Counted from the first letter of the stretch, positions 20,218 through 30,502 are shown. The stretch is DNA of 45,675 nucleotides from an uncultured Pelagibacteraceae bacterium (GCA_902632275.1 CACPBW010000005.1:1-45675); one strand, 5' to 3'. Program-made: numbers and translations. The notes: generated by a model from the sequence alone, not told the origin.

Positions 20218-20640
20218 TTATTTTCTAATATTACTAATCTTATTAATAATTTTCCAGCTTTTAGTGTCTATAGGCATAACCGATAATCTGCTTTGTTTTA
20301 CTAGCGAAAGTTCTTTCAAATAAGGATGTTTTTTGATTGAGTTTAATGAAACTGGTTTGGTAAAAGTTTTTTTATGCTTTACTCTTACAGCAACAAAATA
20401 TTTTTTTTTATCAGTTGGGTCTTGAAATGACTCTTTTATAACTTGAACAATACCTACTATTTCTTTCCCAATGTTTGAGTGATAAAAAAAACATAAATCA
20501 CCCTTTCGCATTTTTTTTAAATTGTTTGTAGCTTGATAGTTTCTTACACCATCCCATATCGCACCTTTTTCTCCAGCTTTTTTCTGACTGTTGATAGACC
20601 ACACATTAGGCTCAGATTTTAATAACCAATATTTAGTCAT
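20218..20640 (-). CDS. EVE domain-containing protein
   Basis: [13 protein letters not shown]...[29 protein letters not shown]. Start set to 20640 (ATGA overlap with tsaD stop) rather than 20691. Confidence 0.9.
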   Translation of the reverse strand: MTKYWLLKSEPNVWSINSQKKAGEKGAIWDGVRNYQATNNLKKMRKGDLCFFYHSNIGKEIVGIVQVIKESFQDPTDKKKYFVAVRVKHKKTFTKPVSLNSIKKHPYLKELSLVKQSRLSVMPIDTKSWKIINKISNIRK

Positions 20641-21710
20641 AATTTTACACCTGCTCCTTTTAAAAAAGCAGCACTTTCGTCTAATTGCCATCTTGGCTTT
20701 GCAGGAGAGTTTAATTTACTAAATTGTTTTAACTTAAATTTTTCTAAGCCTACCATCGCAATCATCGCTGCGTTATCTCCACATAAATTCATTGGGGGAA
20801 AAATAGGTATAAATTTTTCCTCAAAACTCAATTTTTCTAATTTATTTCTAATATTATTATTTGCCGCTACTCCACCTGCTATTACAAAGAAGTTATTTTT
20901 TGTTCGACATATTTTTTTAAATTCATCAAAAGCAATTCTAGTTTTCTTAACAAGTATTTCTTCAATCGTTTTTTGAAATGATGCTGCCAGGTCGTATTTA
21001 TCTTGATTATTTTTAATTGATTTTGAAATTTTAAGAACAGCAGTTTTAAGACCAGCCAAAGACAAATTACAACCGCCTCTATTAATAATCGGTTTTGGAA
21101 GATCAAATCTATTTTTATTGCCTTTAGCAGCAAATTTTTCAATGAAAGGTCCACCAGGAAATTTTATACCTAACAACTTCGCGGTTTTATCAAAAGCTTC
21201 TCCCACAGCATCATCTATTGTTGTTCCAAGTCTTTTATACTTGCCCAATTTTTTAACAGCTAAATACTGAGAATGACCACCAGAAATTAGCAGAAGTAAA
21301 TACGGATAGTTTAAATCTGTAATGAGTTTAGGACTTAAAGCATGACCCTCCAGATGGTTCACAACAATTAATGGTTTTTTTAAAGTCATTGCTAAAGCTT
21401 TTGCAAAATTTAAACCCACTGATAAACATACTATTAAACCAGGTCCACTAGTGACTGCGATAGCATCTATGTCTTTTAATTTTCTTCTGCTTTTTTTCAA
21501 AGCTGCATTTACAATAAGATCAATTTTTTCAATATGAGATCTAGCTGCTAATTCAGGAACAACACCTCCAAATTTTTTATGTATTTTCTCTTGGCTAGAA
21601 ACTATATTTGACAGTAAATTGGGTATTGTTCCAGCGCTTTCCTCTAACACTGCAGCTGCAGTTTCATCACAGCTCGTCTCAATTCCTAAAATTAAAGCTT
21701 TTTTTTTCAT
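20637..21710 (-). CDS. tsaD: tRNA N6-adenosine threonylcarbamoyltransferase
   Basis: LGIETSCDETAAAVLE, VVPELAARSHIEKI, VNHLEGHALSP, LLISGGHSQYLAVK, VAGGVAANNNIR-type motif. Confidence 0.97.
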   Translation of the reverse strand: MKKKALILGIETSCDETAAAVLEESAGTIPNLLSNIVSSQEKIHKKFGGVVPELAARSHIEKIDLIVNAALKKSRRKLKDIDAIAVTSGPGLIVCLSVGLNFAKALAMTLKKPLIVVNHLEGHALSPKLITDLNYPYLLLLISGGHSQYLAVKKLGKYKRLGTTIDDAVGEAFDKTAKLLGIKFPGGPFIEKFAAKGNKNRFDLPKPIINRGGCNLSLAGLKTAVLKISKSIKNNQDKYDLAASFQKTIEEILVKKTRIAFDEFKKICRTKNNFFVIAGGVAANNNIRNKLEKLSFEEKFIPIFPPMNLCGDNAAMIAMVGLEKFKLKQFSKLNSPAKPRWQLDESAAFLKGAGVKL

Positions 21711-21767
21711 TAAAATTCTTTTTATAAATTATAGATTTCCAATATAAAATTAATTGAAATTAATTCT

Positions 21768-22694
21768 ATGAAAAAAAAAATTATTATAGGAACAAGAGGA
21801 AGCAAATTGGCTCTGATTTACGCTAAAATTGCTGAAAAAAATATTAATAAATTTAAATCAAGATTTTCAATAAAATCTGTGAGTATCAAAAAAGTTATTA
21901 CAAAGGGAGACAGAATTCAAAATAAAAGACTTTCTGACGTTGGTGGAAAAGGTTTATTTACAAAAAAAATAGAGAATGAACTTTCAAACAAAAAAATAGA
22001 TATTGCGGTTCATGCATTAAAAGATATTCCATCAAAAGTATCTAAAAAATTTTATACTAATTGTTTTCTTAAAAGAAATGATCCAAGAGAAGTTTTGATA
22101 ACTAGAAAAAAACAGAAATTTAAAAATCTTCCAAAAAATTCTATAGTAGGCACATCATCTTTTAGAAGAGAATATCAGCTTAAAAGAATAAGGAAAGACT
22201 TAGTTTATAAATTGATAAGAGGAAATGTTGATACAAGAATCAAAAAATTAAATAATAAAATTTATGATGCAATAATTTTATCATACGCAGGTTTAAAAAG
22301 TTTAAAAATGCAGAAAAAAATATCCCAAGTATTTTCATTGTCAGAAATAATTCCTAGTGCTGGTCAGGGCGCTATTGCCTTACAGTGTAGAAAAAATGAC
22401 TTTGGAATGATAAAATTACTCAAAGCTATTAATCATAGGCAAACCAATATTTGCGTAAATGCTGAAAGAGATGTTCTTAAAGTATTAGATGGAGATTGCG
22501 AAACACCTGTTGGGGTAAATGCGAAGATCCAAAATAATAAATTAAAAATTGTTACAGAATTATTTTCTTTAGATGGAAAGAAAAGATTCTATCTTAAGTC
22601 TTCAAAAAAATTACATTTAGCACATTTAGCTGGAAAAGAACTTGGTGAAAAAATACAAAAAAGATCTAAAAATCTCTATAAGAAAAAAATATAA
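21768..22694 (+). CDS. hemC: Porphobilinogen deaminase
   Basis: IIIGTRGSKLALIYA, GGKGLFTKKIENEL, VHALKDIPS, VLDGDCETPVGVNA (cofactor-attachment Cys). Confidence 0.96.
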   Translation: MKKKIIIGTRGSKLALIYAKIAEKNINKFKSRFSIKSVSIKKVITKGDRIQNKRLSDVGGKGLFTKKIENELSNKKIDIAVHALKDIPSKVSKKFYTNCFLKRNDPREVLITRKKQKFKNLPKNSIVGTSSFRREYQLKRIRKDLVYKLIRGNVDTRIKKLNNKIYDAIILSYAGLKSLKMQKKISQVFSLSEIIPSAGQGAIALQCRKNDFGMIKLLKAINHRQTNICVNAERDVLKVLDGDCETPVGVNAKIQNNKLKIVTELFSLDGKKRFYLKSSKKLHLAHLAGKELGEKIQKRSKNLYKKKI

Positions 22695-23393
22695 ATGCAT
22701 ATTTTATTTACTAGACCATTTGATGATTGCCATGAATTAATGTTAAGATTTAGATCCTTGGGACATATGGTTTCGCATATACCTGTCATTAGTATTCAAA
22801 AAATAATTTATGAAAGTTTAGATTTTTCTCTTTTTAAAGGCATTATATTTACAAGCACTAACGCTATTAAATTTTTAGATACGCAAAAAATTGACAAAAA
22901 AATAAAATGCTTCTGTGTAGGAAATGCTACTGAAAAAGTAGCTAAAATTAAAGGATTTCAAAACATATATGTAGCTGGTGGCAATGTTGAAAATTTAAAA
23001 GAGATTATTTTTCAAAATTTTGAAGTTTCTGATGGAAATTTAATTTACGTCACAGGGCAGACAATATCTTCAGACCTAGATAAAAAATTAATCTCCGAGG
23101 GTTATAATTTAAAAAGAATAATTAATTATAAGGCCATTGCGCAAGAAAAGTTTAATAACGACGAGATTGAAAAACTTAAAGTTCAAATACCTGACATAGT
23201 TTATGTTTATTCACAAAATAGTGCGCTAAGTTTTTTAAATATGATAAAAAATTACAATCTCCAAAATTCTTGGATGAATACCAATTTAATGTGTATAAGT
23301 GAGAAAACCTCTACAGTTTTAAATGAAATAAAATGGAAAAAAATATTTCTTTTTAATCCTGGAGAAGAAGAATTTTTACTGTATAAAATTTGA
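22695..23393 (+). CDS. hemD: Uroporphyrinogen-III synthase
   Basis: ILFTRPFDDC...GIIFTSTNAIKF...FCVGNATEKVA; follows hemC. Confidence 0.85.
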   Translation: MHILFTRPFDDCHELMLRFRSLGHMVSHIPVISIQKIIYESLDFSLFKGIIFTSTNAIKFLDTQKIDKKIKCFCVGNATEKVAKIKGFQNIYVAGGNVENLKEIIFQNFEVSDGNLIYVTGQTISSDLDKKLISEGYNLKRIINYKAIAQEKFNNDEIEKLKVQIPDIVYVYSQNSALSFLNMIKNYNLQNSWMNTNLMCISEKTSTVLNEIKWKKIFLFNPGEEEFLLYKI

Positions 23394-24481
23394 TTATGGA
23401 AATATTTGATAATTTTAAAGATTTATTTTTGTCTGTTTGGAACAGAGGAATTTTAGGAATTGATATTTTTGAGATTTTGATTGGGTTAGGTATTTTCCTA
23501 ATTTTTTTAATTTTTAGAGGACTAATAAGTAAGTTAATAATTAAAAAATTAGAGATCATCTCTCAAAGAACTACAAATAAGTTAGACGATACTTTTGTTA
23601 AAGCGATGGTAGGTCCAGCGAGATTTTTACCAATTGTCCTAGGATTTTTTATTGCAAGTTATTATATGTCATTTTCAGAGGATACTAGATCGTTTGTAGA
23701 TAATCTTAATAGAACATTAATAACAATTCTACTATTTTGGATCATCCACCAGATAATTGAACCTATATCATATATACTTAGTGGATTAGGAAAAATTTTA
23801 ACAAGAGAATTGATTGGATGGATAATTAAGTCATTAAAAATATTAATTTTTATTTTAGGAGCTGCAGCAGTTCTAGAACTATGGGGAATTAAAATTGGCC
23901 CAATAATTGCAGGTCTCGGTCTATTTGGTGTTGCAGTTGCCTTAGGCGCCCAAGATCTATTTAAAAATTTGATTTCGGGTATATTAGTTTTAGTTGAAAA
24001 ACGTTTTAAAATGGGTGACTGGATTTTGGTTGAGGGGATCATAGAAGGTATAGTAGAAAAAATTGGATTTAGATCTACCACTATAAGAAAATTTGATAAA
24101 TCGCTCGCAATAATTCCAAATTTTCAATTTGCAGAGAATGCTGTTATTAACATTAGTCAAACAACAAATTGGATAATAAGTTGGATAATAAATCTTCAAT
24201 ACGATACTACTGTAGATCAACTTAAAAAAATTAGAGATGAAATTGAGGATTACATTAAAAAACACGAAGATTTTAATACTGAACTTGGTTATGCGGTAAG
24301 AATTGATAAATTCGCCGAAAGCTCCATAGATATGTATGTACGATGTTTCACAAAAACTGATGAATGGGAAAAATGGCTTTCAGTTAAAGAAAGATTAGCA
24401 ATACAAATTAAACAAATAGTAGAAAAAAATGGCGCAGCATTTGCATTCCCAAGTCAATCTATATATGTAGAAAAAAAATGA
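23390..24481 (+). CDS. Mechanosensitive ion channel (MscS family)
   Basis: GLGLFGVAVALGAQDLFKNLISGILVLVEKRFKMGDWILVEGIIEGIVEKIGFRSTTIRKFDKSLAIIPN. Confidence 0.93.
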   Translation: MIMEIFDNFKDLFLSVWNRGILGIDIFEILIGLGIFLIFLIFRGLISKLIIKKLEIISQRTTNKLDDTFVKAMVGPARFLPIVLGFFIASYYMSFSEDTRSFVDNLNRTLITILLFWIIHQIIEPISYILSGLGKILTRELIGWIIKSLKILIFILGAAAVLELWGIKIGPIIAGLGLFGVAVALGAQDLFKNLISGILVLVEKRFKMGDWILVEGIIEGIVEKIGFRSTTIRKFDKSLAIIPNFQFAENAVINISQTTNWIISWIINLQYDTTVDQLKKIRDEIEDYIKKHEDFNTELGYAVRIDKFAESSIDMYVRCFTKTDEWEKWLSVKERLAIQIKQIVEKNGAAFAFPSQSIYVEKK

Positions 24482-24771
24482 TTGCATTATTCTATTTGGT
24501 GCTTCAAGTTTTAAAACTTTATACTTACGTAGTTATCGCTAATGTAGTTATAAGTTGGCTAGTTGCTTTTAATGTCTTAAACACCTCAAATAGATTTGTT
24601 TATTTAGTTTTAGATTTTACATATCGACTTACAGAACCTTTATTAATGTATATAAGGCGTTTTTTACCCAATCTGGGTGCTTTCGATATTTCTCCTATTA
24701 TCCTTCTTTTGTTGATATGGTTTGTAGAAGTGTGTATGAAACTATATTTAGCACCTATTTTATTTAGCTAA
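24478..24771 (+). CDS. YggT family membrane protein
   Basis: VISWLVAFNVLNTSNRFVYLVLDFTYRLTEPLLMYIRRFLPNLGAFDISPIILLLLI. Confidence 0.9.
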   Translation: MIALFYLVLQVLKLYTYVVIANVVISWLVAFNVLNTSNRFVYLVLDFTYRLTEPLLMYIRRFLPNLGAFDISPIILLLLIWFVEVCMKLYLAPILFS

Positions 24772-24773
24772 TT

Positions 24774-25619
24774 ATGATTTTAATTGACGGAAAAAAAGAA
24801 GCAGCAAACCTAAGAGAAGAATTAAAAAAAGAAGTTTCCCAGTTAAAAACGAAATATAATAAAGTACCTGGTCTTACCGTAATTTTAATTGGAGATTTTA
24901 CTCCAAGCCAAATTTATGTGAGAAATAAAGAAAAATCTGCAAAAGAGGTTGGATTGAAATCTGAGGTAATTAAGTATCCAGATAGAGTTGAAGAAACTAC
25001 AATTTTAAACAAAATCCACGAGCTAAATAAAGACGAGACAGTATCTGGGATTTTAGTTCAATTACCATTACCCAGGCATATAAATAAAAAAAAAGTGATA
25101 GAAGCTATTATTCCCGAGAAGGATGTTGATGGTTTTCATCCTATGAATGTTGGAAATCTTTCATCAGGATACGAAAGTTCGGTTCCTTGCACTCCTTTAG
25201 GTTGTTACTTGTTAATTAAAAAAGTTGAGCCTAATTTGTCAGGAAAAAAAGCTGTAGTAATTGGTAGGTCAAACTTAAATGGTAAACCAATGACACAACT
25301 ACTTTTGAAAGAGAATTGTACAGTAACAATAACACATTCGAAAACTAAGGATCTAAAAGGTGAGTGTTTAAAAGGTGATATAGTTGTGGCTGCAGTTGGT
25401 ATACCAGAGCTAGTAAAAGGTGACTGGATTAAAAAAGATTCAATTGTAATAGATGTAGGAATTAATAAAACTGAAAAAGGTATTGTTGGGGATGTTGCTT
25501 TTGACGAAGTTTCAAAGATTGCAAAAGCTATAACACCAGTTCCAGGGGGAGTAGGACCAATGACTATTGCTTGTTTATTAAAGAATACTATTGAGTGCTT
25601 TAAAAGATCACAAAGTTAA
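24774..25619 (+). CDS. folD: Methylenetetrahydrofolate dehydrogenase/cyclohydrolase
   Basis: VSGILVQLPLPRHINK, PEKDVDGFHPMNVGNL, VVIGRSNLNGKPMTQLLL, TPVPGGVGPMTIACLL. Confidence 0.97.
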   Translation: MILIDGKKEAANLREELKKEVSQLKTKYNKVPGLTVILIGDFTPSQIYVRNKEKSAKEVGLKSEVIKYPDRVEETTILNKIHELNKDETVSGILVQLPLPRHINKKKVIEAIIPEKDVDGFHPMNVGNLSSGYESSVPCTPLGCYLLIKKVEPNLSGKKAVVIGRSNLNGKPMTQLLLKENCTVTITHSKTKDLKGECLKGDIVVAAVGIPELVKGDWIKKDSIVIDVGINKTEKGIVGDVAFDEVSKIAKAITPVPGGVGPMTIACLLKNTIECFKRSQS

Positions 25620-26831
25620 TTATCTCAACTTCTTTTTATGGAAATTAATAAATCGTTCTACATTTTTTTTATTAAAACTTTTATTTTCTTCAAAAGAAAC
25701 ATTTTTAAGCGAATAAGCTTTACTATTAGTAACTCTTGAAACAATTGTTGTATTTCCTTTATAAAGTTTAAGTTTAATGGAGCCATTAACTTTATTTCTT
25801 TTTAAATCTATAATTTTTTGTAATTTAAATCTTTCTTTTGAAAACCAATAACCGTTATAAATTAACTCAGCGTATCTTGGCATAATATTTTCTTTCAAAT
25901 GCATTGTTGACTTATCTAATGAAACTGACTCAATTGCACGATGTGCAATCATTAACAACGTTCCACCTGGAGTTTCATAAACACCCCGAGATTTTATTCC
26001 TAAAAATCTATTTTCAACTAAATCCACTCGTCCTATACCATTAGTTCCAGCTAGATGATTTAGTCTCTTTAATAGTATTGAAGGAGATAATTTTTTCCCG
26101 TTCAAACCCATCGGATCACCTTTTTTAAAATTTACCGTTACATAAGTTGGTTTGTTTGGAGCCTTTTCAGGTGAGACAGTTCTTTGGAATATAAATTCTG
26201 GTGCTTGATTTTTTGGATTTTCTAAAACTTTTCCTTCAGTTGATGTGTGAAATAAATTATCATCAATCGAAAAAGGCGGTTCACCTTTTTTGTCTTTTGG
26301 TATTGGAATTTTATTTTTTTTAGCATATTTGATGAGATCAGTTCTAGAATTTAAATTCCAAATACGCCAAGGAGCAATTACTTTGATTTTTGGATTAAAA
26401 AAGTAGTAGCCAAGTTCAAATCTTACTTGATCGTTTCCTTTTCCTGTAGATCCATGTGATACAGCGTAAGCTTTAAATTTTTTAGCAACCCTAATTTGTG
26501 CTTTTGCTATCAATGGTCTGGCTATAGACGTCCCCAATAAATATACACCTTCATAAACAGCGTGACCTCTAATCATTGGGAAAACATATTCTTTAACAAA
26601 CTCGTCTTGTAAATCCTCAATTATTATATTTTTTACACCCAAATTTTTAGCATTATATACAATTTTTTTTTTATTTATTTCTTGCCCAATATCAGCCGTG
26701 AAAGCGATTACTTCAGCGTTAAAATTTTCTTGAAGCCATTTTAAAATGATAGAAGTATCAAGACCACCAGAATAGGCTAAAACAATTTTTTTTTTATGCT
26801 TTTTTTTAGCTGCAGCTTTTTTTTGCTTCAT
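25620..26831 (-). CDS. argG: Argininosuccinate synthase
   Basis: KKIVLAYSGGLDTSIILKWL, GTSIARPLIAK, SHGSTGKGNDQVRFE, VTVNFKKGDP. Confidence 0.97.
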   Translation of the reverse strand: MKQKKAAAKKKHKKKIVLAYSGGLDTSIILKWLQENFNAEVIAFTADIGQEINKKKIVYNAKNLGVKNIIIEDLQDEFVKEYVFPMIRGHAVYEGVYLLGTSIARPLIAKAQIRVAKKFKAYAVSHGSTGKGNDQVRFELGYYFFNPKIKVIAPWRIWNLNSRTDLIKYAKKNKIPIPKDKKGEPPFSIDDNLFHTSTEGKVLENPKNQAPEFIFQRTVSPEKAPNKPTYVTVNFKKGDPMGLNGKKLSPSILLKRLNHLAGTNGIGRVDLVENRFLGIKSRGVYETPGGTLLMIAHRAIESVSLDKSTMHLKENIMPRYAELIYNGYWFSKERFKLQKIIDLKRNKVNGSIKLKLYKGNTTIVSRVTNSKAYSLKNVSFEENKSFNKKNVERFINFHKKKLR

Positions 26832-27312
26832 TATAAGCTTTTGTAAAACCTAGTAATGAATAATGATCAATTGTTTGTGAGCCTGACGAGTTATATCCTG
26901 AAACCATTATTCTAGATCCTTTTTTCATTGTTCTAATCATTTTTTTTTCAACTTTATTATCAGCAATCCATGCAAAATTTTCTTGTGAAATATCAAATTT
27001 GTATTTGAACTTACCTGACTTTGCAGTTATTGAATTTTGTTTATTGAATTCATATCCAGCAGTAAGACTAATTTCATCTACAATTTTTTCATTAGGTCTG
27101 AAAGTAACAAATAATCTCGAATCCCGCTTATTTGTTTTAGGCGACTGAAGCACAGGTTTTGATTGAGCAAAGCAAACAATGCCATCAGATTTTGTTAAAA
27201 CCATAGTTTCCCAGTCTTTAAACTTACCAACCTTCTTAACTTCTTCGGCCATTAAGCTGAAAGGAAAAAATATTAAGATTACACTTATAATAGTTTTGTT
27301 AATTATGGACAT
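26806..27312 (-). CDS. Invasion associated locus B (IalB) family protein
   Basis: Signal peptide; KFKDWETMVLTKSDGIVCFAQSKP...SLTAGYEF...GYNSSGSQTIDHYSLLGFTKAYNEAKKSC. Confidence 0.82.
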   Translation of the reverse strand: MSIINKTIISVILIFFPFSLMAEEVKKVGKFKDWETMVLTKSDGIVCFAQSKPVLQSPKTNKRDSRLFVTFRPNEKIVDEISLTAGYEFNKQNSITAKSGKFKYKFDISQENFAWIADNKVEKKMIRTMKKGSRIMVSGYNSSGSQTIDHYSLLGFTKAYNEAKKSCS

Positions 27313-28340
27313 GGATTTGGATATAATTTTTGAACATTGTTTATACTTTTTAAAATTTCCTCAGAAAGATTAACATTTACACTTTCTATGTTAGTTTTCA
27401 ACTGCTGCATAGTCGTTGCTCCAATTATTACGCTAGTTACAAATGGTTGAATTTCGCAAAATTTAAGTGACATTTGTGCCATATCTAAATTATATTTTTT
27501 AGAAATCTTGTAATATTCCTCCACAGCATTTTCTCGGTTTGGTTTATTGTATCTAGTCCAAAAATTATCATTATGATCTAATCTAGATTTTTTTGGTTTT
27601 TTATTATTTCTGTATTTTCCTGTTAAATGACCAATAGCTAGTGGGGAATATGCTAAAAGTCCTATTTTATCCCTAATGGAAATTTCAGCTAGCCCAACTT
27701 CATATGATCTGTTAAGCAGATTGTAAGGGTTCTGAATTGACATCATTCTAGGAAGTTTTTTTTCCTTTGATATCTCAAGAAATTTATTTACGCCCCAAGG
27801 AGTTTCGTTTGATAGACCGATGTATCTTATTTTTCCAGCTTCAATAAATTTTTGTAAACTTTCTAAAATTTCCTCAAATTTATTCCAATTCTCATCGTCA
27901 GAGTGCTTATAACCAAGTGTCCCAAACATATTAGTATTTCTTTCAGGCCAGTGTAATTGATATAGGTCTATATAATCTGTTTGAAGTCTTTTTAGACTTC
28001 CTTCAATTGCATCTGTTAAGTTTTTTTTACCATATTGGTTTCCACCACCACGTACATAAGATCTCATCGGACCACAAACTTTTGTAGCTAGAATTACATC
28101 TTTTCTTTTTTTAGATTTTTTAAACCAGTTACCTATAATAATTTCAGTGTGCCCAAAAGTTTCTTCTTTGGGAGGTATTGAGTATAATTCTGCTGTATCC
28201 CAAAAATTAACTCCCTGATCAATTGCATAGTCCATTTGATGGAACCCTTCATCTTGTGAATTTTGCTCACCCCAAGTCATCGTACCGAGACATATTGTGC
28301 TAACTTTTAAGTCAGTATTACCTAGTTTTTTATAGTTCAT
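27303..28340 (-). CDS. Aldo/keto reductase (Tas-like)
   Basis: YKKLGNTDLKVSTICLGTMTWGEQNSQDEGFHQMDYAIDQGVNFWDTAELYS...TDYIDLYQLHWPER. Confidence 0.93.
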   Translation of the reverse strand: MNYKKLGNTDLKVSTICLGTMTWGEQNSQDEGFHQMDYAIDQGVNFWDTAELYSIPPKEETFGHTEIIIGNWFKKSKKRKDVILATKVCGPMRSYVRGGGNQYGKKNLTDAIEGSLKRLQTDYIDLYQLHWPERNTNMFGTLGYKHSDDENWNKFEEILESLQKFIEAGKIRYIGLSNETPWGVNKFLEISKEKKLPRMMSIQNPYNLLNRSYEVGLAEISIRDKIGLLAYSPLAIGHLTGKYRNNKKPKKSRLDHNDNFWTRYNKPNRENAVEEYYKISKKYNLDMAQMSLKFCEIQPFVTSVIIGATTMQQLKTNIESVNVNLSEEILKSINNVQKLYPNPCP

Positions 28341-28393
28341 TACTATTAAGACTTCTTGAAAATATTTTAAAAAATTACTATATATACATTCAT

Positions 28394-29149
28394 ATGAACT
28401 TTAATAGACAAAACATTTTTCAAGCAACAGCTGCAAAAAAAACAGTTGTTTGGGATGCTGGACTAAGATCTTACATGCTCAAAATTTACAACTATATGGC
28501 AACTGGTGTTTTGTTAACGGGAATTATAGCACTATTATCTTTTAAACTTTCAGTAGAGACAGGTTCAAATGGAGCAATAACTGGATTTACACCAATGGGT
28601 GAAGCTTTATTTTTTTCAGGACTTAAGTGGGTGGTTATGTTGGCTCCTCTTGGAGTAGTGTTTTATATGAGCTTTGGTATAAATAAAATGAGTTCAGCAA
28701 AAGCCCAAACAGTGTTTTGGATTTTTGCGGCATTGATGGGATTATCTTTATCCTGGATATTGCTAGTTTATACAGGTGTGAGTGTTGCGAGAGTTTTCTT
28801 TATAACTTCTGCAACCTTCGGTGCGATGAGTATTTACGGATACACAACTAAAAGAGATTTAACAAAGCTAGGTTCTTTTTTAATGATGGGTTTAATTGGA
28901 ATAATAATTGCATCATTAGTAAATATTTTTCTTAAGTCAGCCATGATGTACTTCATAGTATCTATTTTAGGTGTATTAATATTTGTAGGATTAACTGCTT
29001 ACGACACACAAAAAATAAAAAACATGTATTCAGCATCTGACAGTGGAGAAATTATAGGCAAAAAAGCTGTAATGGGTGCATTAACTCTTTACTTAGATTT
29101 TATAAATTTATTTATAATGTTATTGAGATTGTTCGGCCAAAGAAGATAA
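28394..29149 (+). CDS. Bax inhibitor-1/YccA family membrane protein
   Basis: Seven-TM; LYLDFINLFIMLLRLFGQRR C-terminus and TAYDTQKIKNMY typical of BI-1 family. Confidence 0.93.
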   Translation: MNFNRQNIFQATAAKKTVVWDAGLRSYMLKIYNYMATGVLLTGIIALLSFKLSVETGSNGAITGFTPMGEALFFSGLKWVVMLAPLGVVFYMSFGINKMSSAKAQTVFWIFAALMGLSLSWILLVYTGVSVARVFFITSATFGAMSIYGYTTKRDLTKLGSFLMMGLIGIIIASLVNIFLKSAMMYFIVSILGVLIFVGLTAYDTQKIKNMYSASDSGEIIGKKAVMGALTLYLDFINLFIMLLRLFGQRR

Positions 29150-29154
29150 ATTTA

Positions 29155-29493
29155 TTATTTAATTTTTTTCCACTTCGTTCTCAAAATAAGATTTTCTAAA
29201 CTCGCAGAGTTATTTATAATCTTGCCATTTGAATCTGTTATTGAGTATTTCAAGTTTTGATTTATTGGTTTAAAAGTTTTACAAATTTTATAGACAGCAT
29301 TTTCGGCTGCATTCTTAAAAACACTAAATGTAACTTTTTTGCTGGAAATAGCCAAGCCATAGTCTTTCCAGGATCCATTTGAAACCATTTTTGCATATAA
29401 ATTTAGAATTGATTTAAGTTCATCTTTTTCAAAAAAATAATTCTTCTCTTTTTTGAACGTATTATTAACAACTAATTTTAAATTCCTATTCAT
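29155..29493 (-). CDS. DUF2794 family protein
   Basis: FEKDELKSILNLYAKMVSNGSWKDYGLAISSKKVTFSVFKNAAENAVYKICKT. Confidence 0.8.
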   Translation of the reverse strand: MNRNLKLVVNNTFKKEKNYFFEKDELKSILNLYAKMVSNGSWKDYGLAISSKKVTFSVFKNAAENAVYKICKTFKPINQNLKYSITDSNGKIINNSASLENLILRTKWKKIK

Positions 29494-30037
29494 CTATTTT
29501 ATACTTATTTATTATATTGAATTGAAAAGCTGTGAAAATAAAAGTTATTGGAAGCATACCCCAGACTTTAAAATTTACCCAAAACTCCTCCGATTGAGTC
29601 CTCCATATAATTTCATTTAAAATCGCCAAACCCATAAAAAATAATGCCCATCTTTTATTTAAAATCTTCCATCCATCGTCTTGGAGTTTCAATGCATTTC
29701 CTAAAAGTTTTTTAAGAACTGGTTCTTGGGTAAAAAATTTTCCAAAAATTAATCCAAGAGCAAATAAAATATTTATTATTGTTGGTTTCATATATATGAA
29801 AATTGGATTTTTAAAATATATTGTTAATCCACCAAAAAGCGTAATCAGAATTCCGCCAAGCAAAGGCACCATCGGAACTTTTTTCTCTATTCTCCAAACA
29901 ATAGCTAAGGCAATTAATGTTGCCAAAATAAAAGGAGGGATTGCAATTTCTAAATTTTTTCCATTTTTGTAATAAAATGTAAAGAATACTAATAAAGGGC
30001 CAAAATCTGTGACAAATTTGTAAAAGGATTTATTCAC
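29486..30037 (-). CDS. yciB: Septation protein A / YciB family inner-membrane protein
   Basis: FVTDFGPLLVFFTFYYKNG...WRIEKKVPMVPLLGGILITLFGGLTIYFKNPIFIYMKPTIINILFALGLIFG. Confidence 0.93.
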   Translation of the reverse strand: MNKSFYKFVTDFGPLLVFFTFYYKNGKNLEIAIPPFILATLIALAIVWRIEKKVPMVPLLGGILITLFGGLTIYFKNPIFIYMKPTIINILFALGLIFGKFFTQEPVLKKLLGNALKLQDDGWKILNKRWALFFMGLAILNEIIWRTQSEEFWVNFKVWGMLPITFIFTAFQFNIINKYKIDE

Positions 30038-30115
30038 ATCAAGATATTAACAGATTTAAAAATTAATAATATTTTTTTTATTGATTTTATTATTTAAATA
30101 CCCATATTTATTAGT

Positions 30116-30436
30116 ATGACAATTCAAAAAGCAAAATTTTCAATAGGTGACGTAGTTAAACACAAGCACTTCGATTTTCGAGGCGTGATATATGATGTTG
30201 ATTTTAAATTTAATAATTCTGAGGAGTGGTATCAGTCTATTCCAAAAAACGTTAGACCTAGAAAAGATCAACCCTTTTACCATCTGCTCGCTGAAAATGA
30301 TGATCTTACTTATGAAGCGTATGTATCTGAGCAGAATTTGTTGTTTGACGACTCAGAAGAGCCAATAAAGCATCCTCTAATAAATGAGATTTTTTCGGGA
30401 AAAAGGGGATCTAGTTATTTTAAGCAATCTAATTAA
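30116..30436 (+). CDS. hspQ: Heat shock protein HspQ (hemimethylated-DNA-binding domain)
   Basis: AKFSIGDVVKHKHFDFRGVIYDVDFKFNNSEEWYQS...RPRKDQPFYHLLAENDDLTYEAYVSEQNLL. Confidence 0.92.
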   Translation: MTIQKAKFSIGDVVKHKHFDFRGVIYDVDFKFNNSEEWYQSIPKNVRPRKDQPFYHLLAENDDLTYEAYVSEQNLLFDDSEEPIKHPLINEIFSGKRGSSYFKQSN

Positions 30437-30502
30437 TAGATCTTTTTTCAAACACAATTGGTACAAATGTTGGTCACACAAAATAAGTATATTTAAGGTA
30501 TA

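Noticed and set aside
19917-20228. 103-aa plus-strand ORF rich in Phe opposite the acs N-terminus
   Set aside because: It is the antisense of the poly-Lys/poly-A tract of acs; Phe-run composition is an artefact
23662-24081. 139-aa minus-strand ORF opposite mscS
   Set aside because: Antisense shadow of a well-supported MscS coding sequence; no recognisable domain
30428-30453. Possible terminator after hspQ (ATCTAATTAATAGATCTTTTTT)
   Set aside because: Only a 4-bp A/T-rich stem; T-run alone is not convincing in this composition
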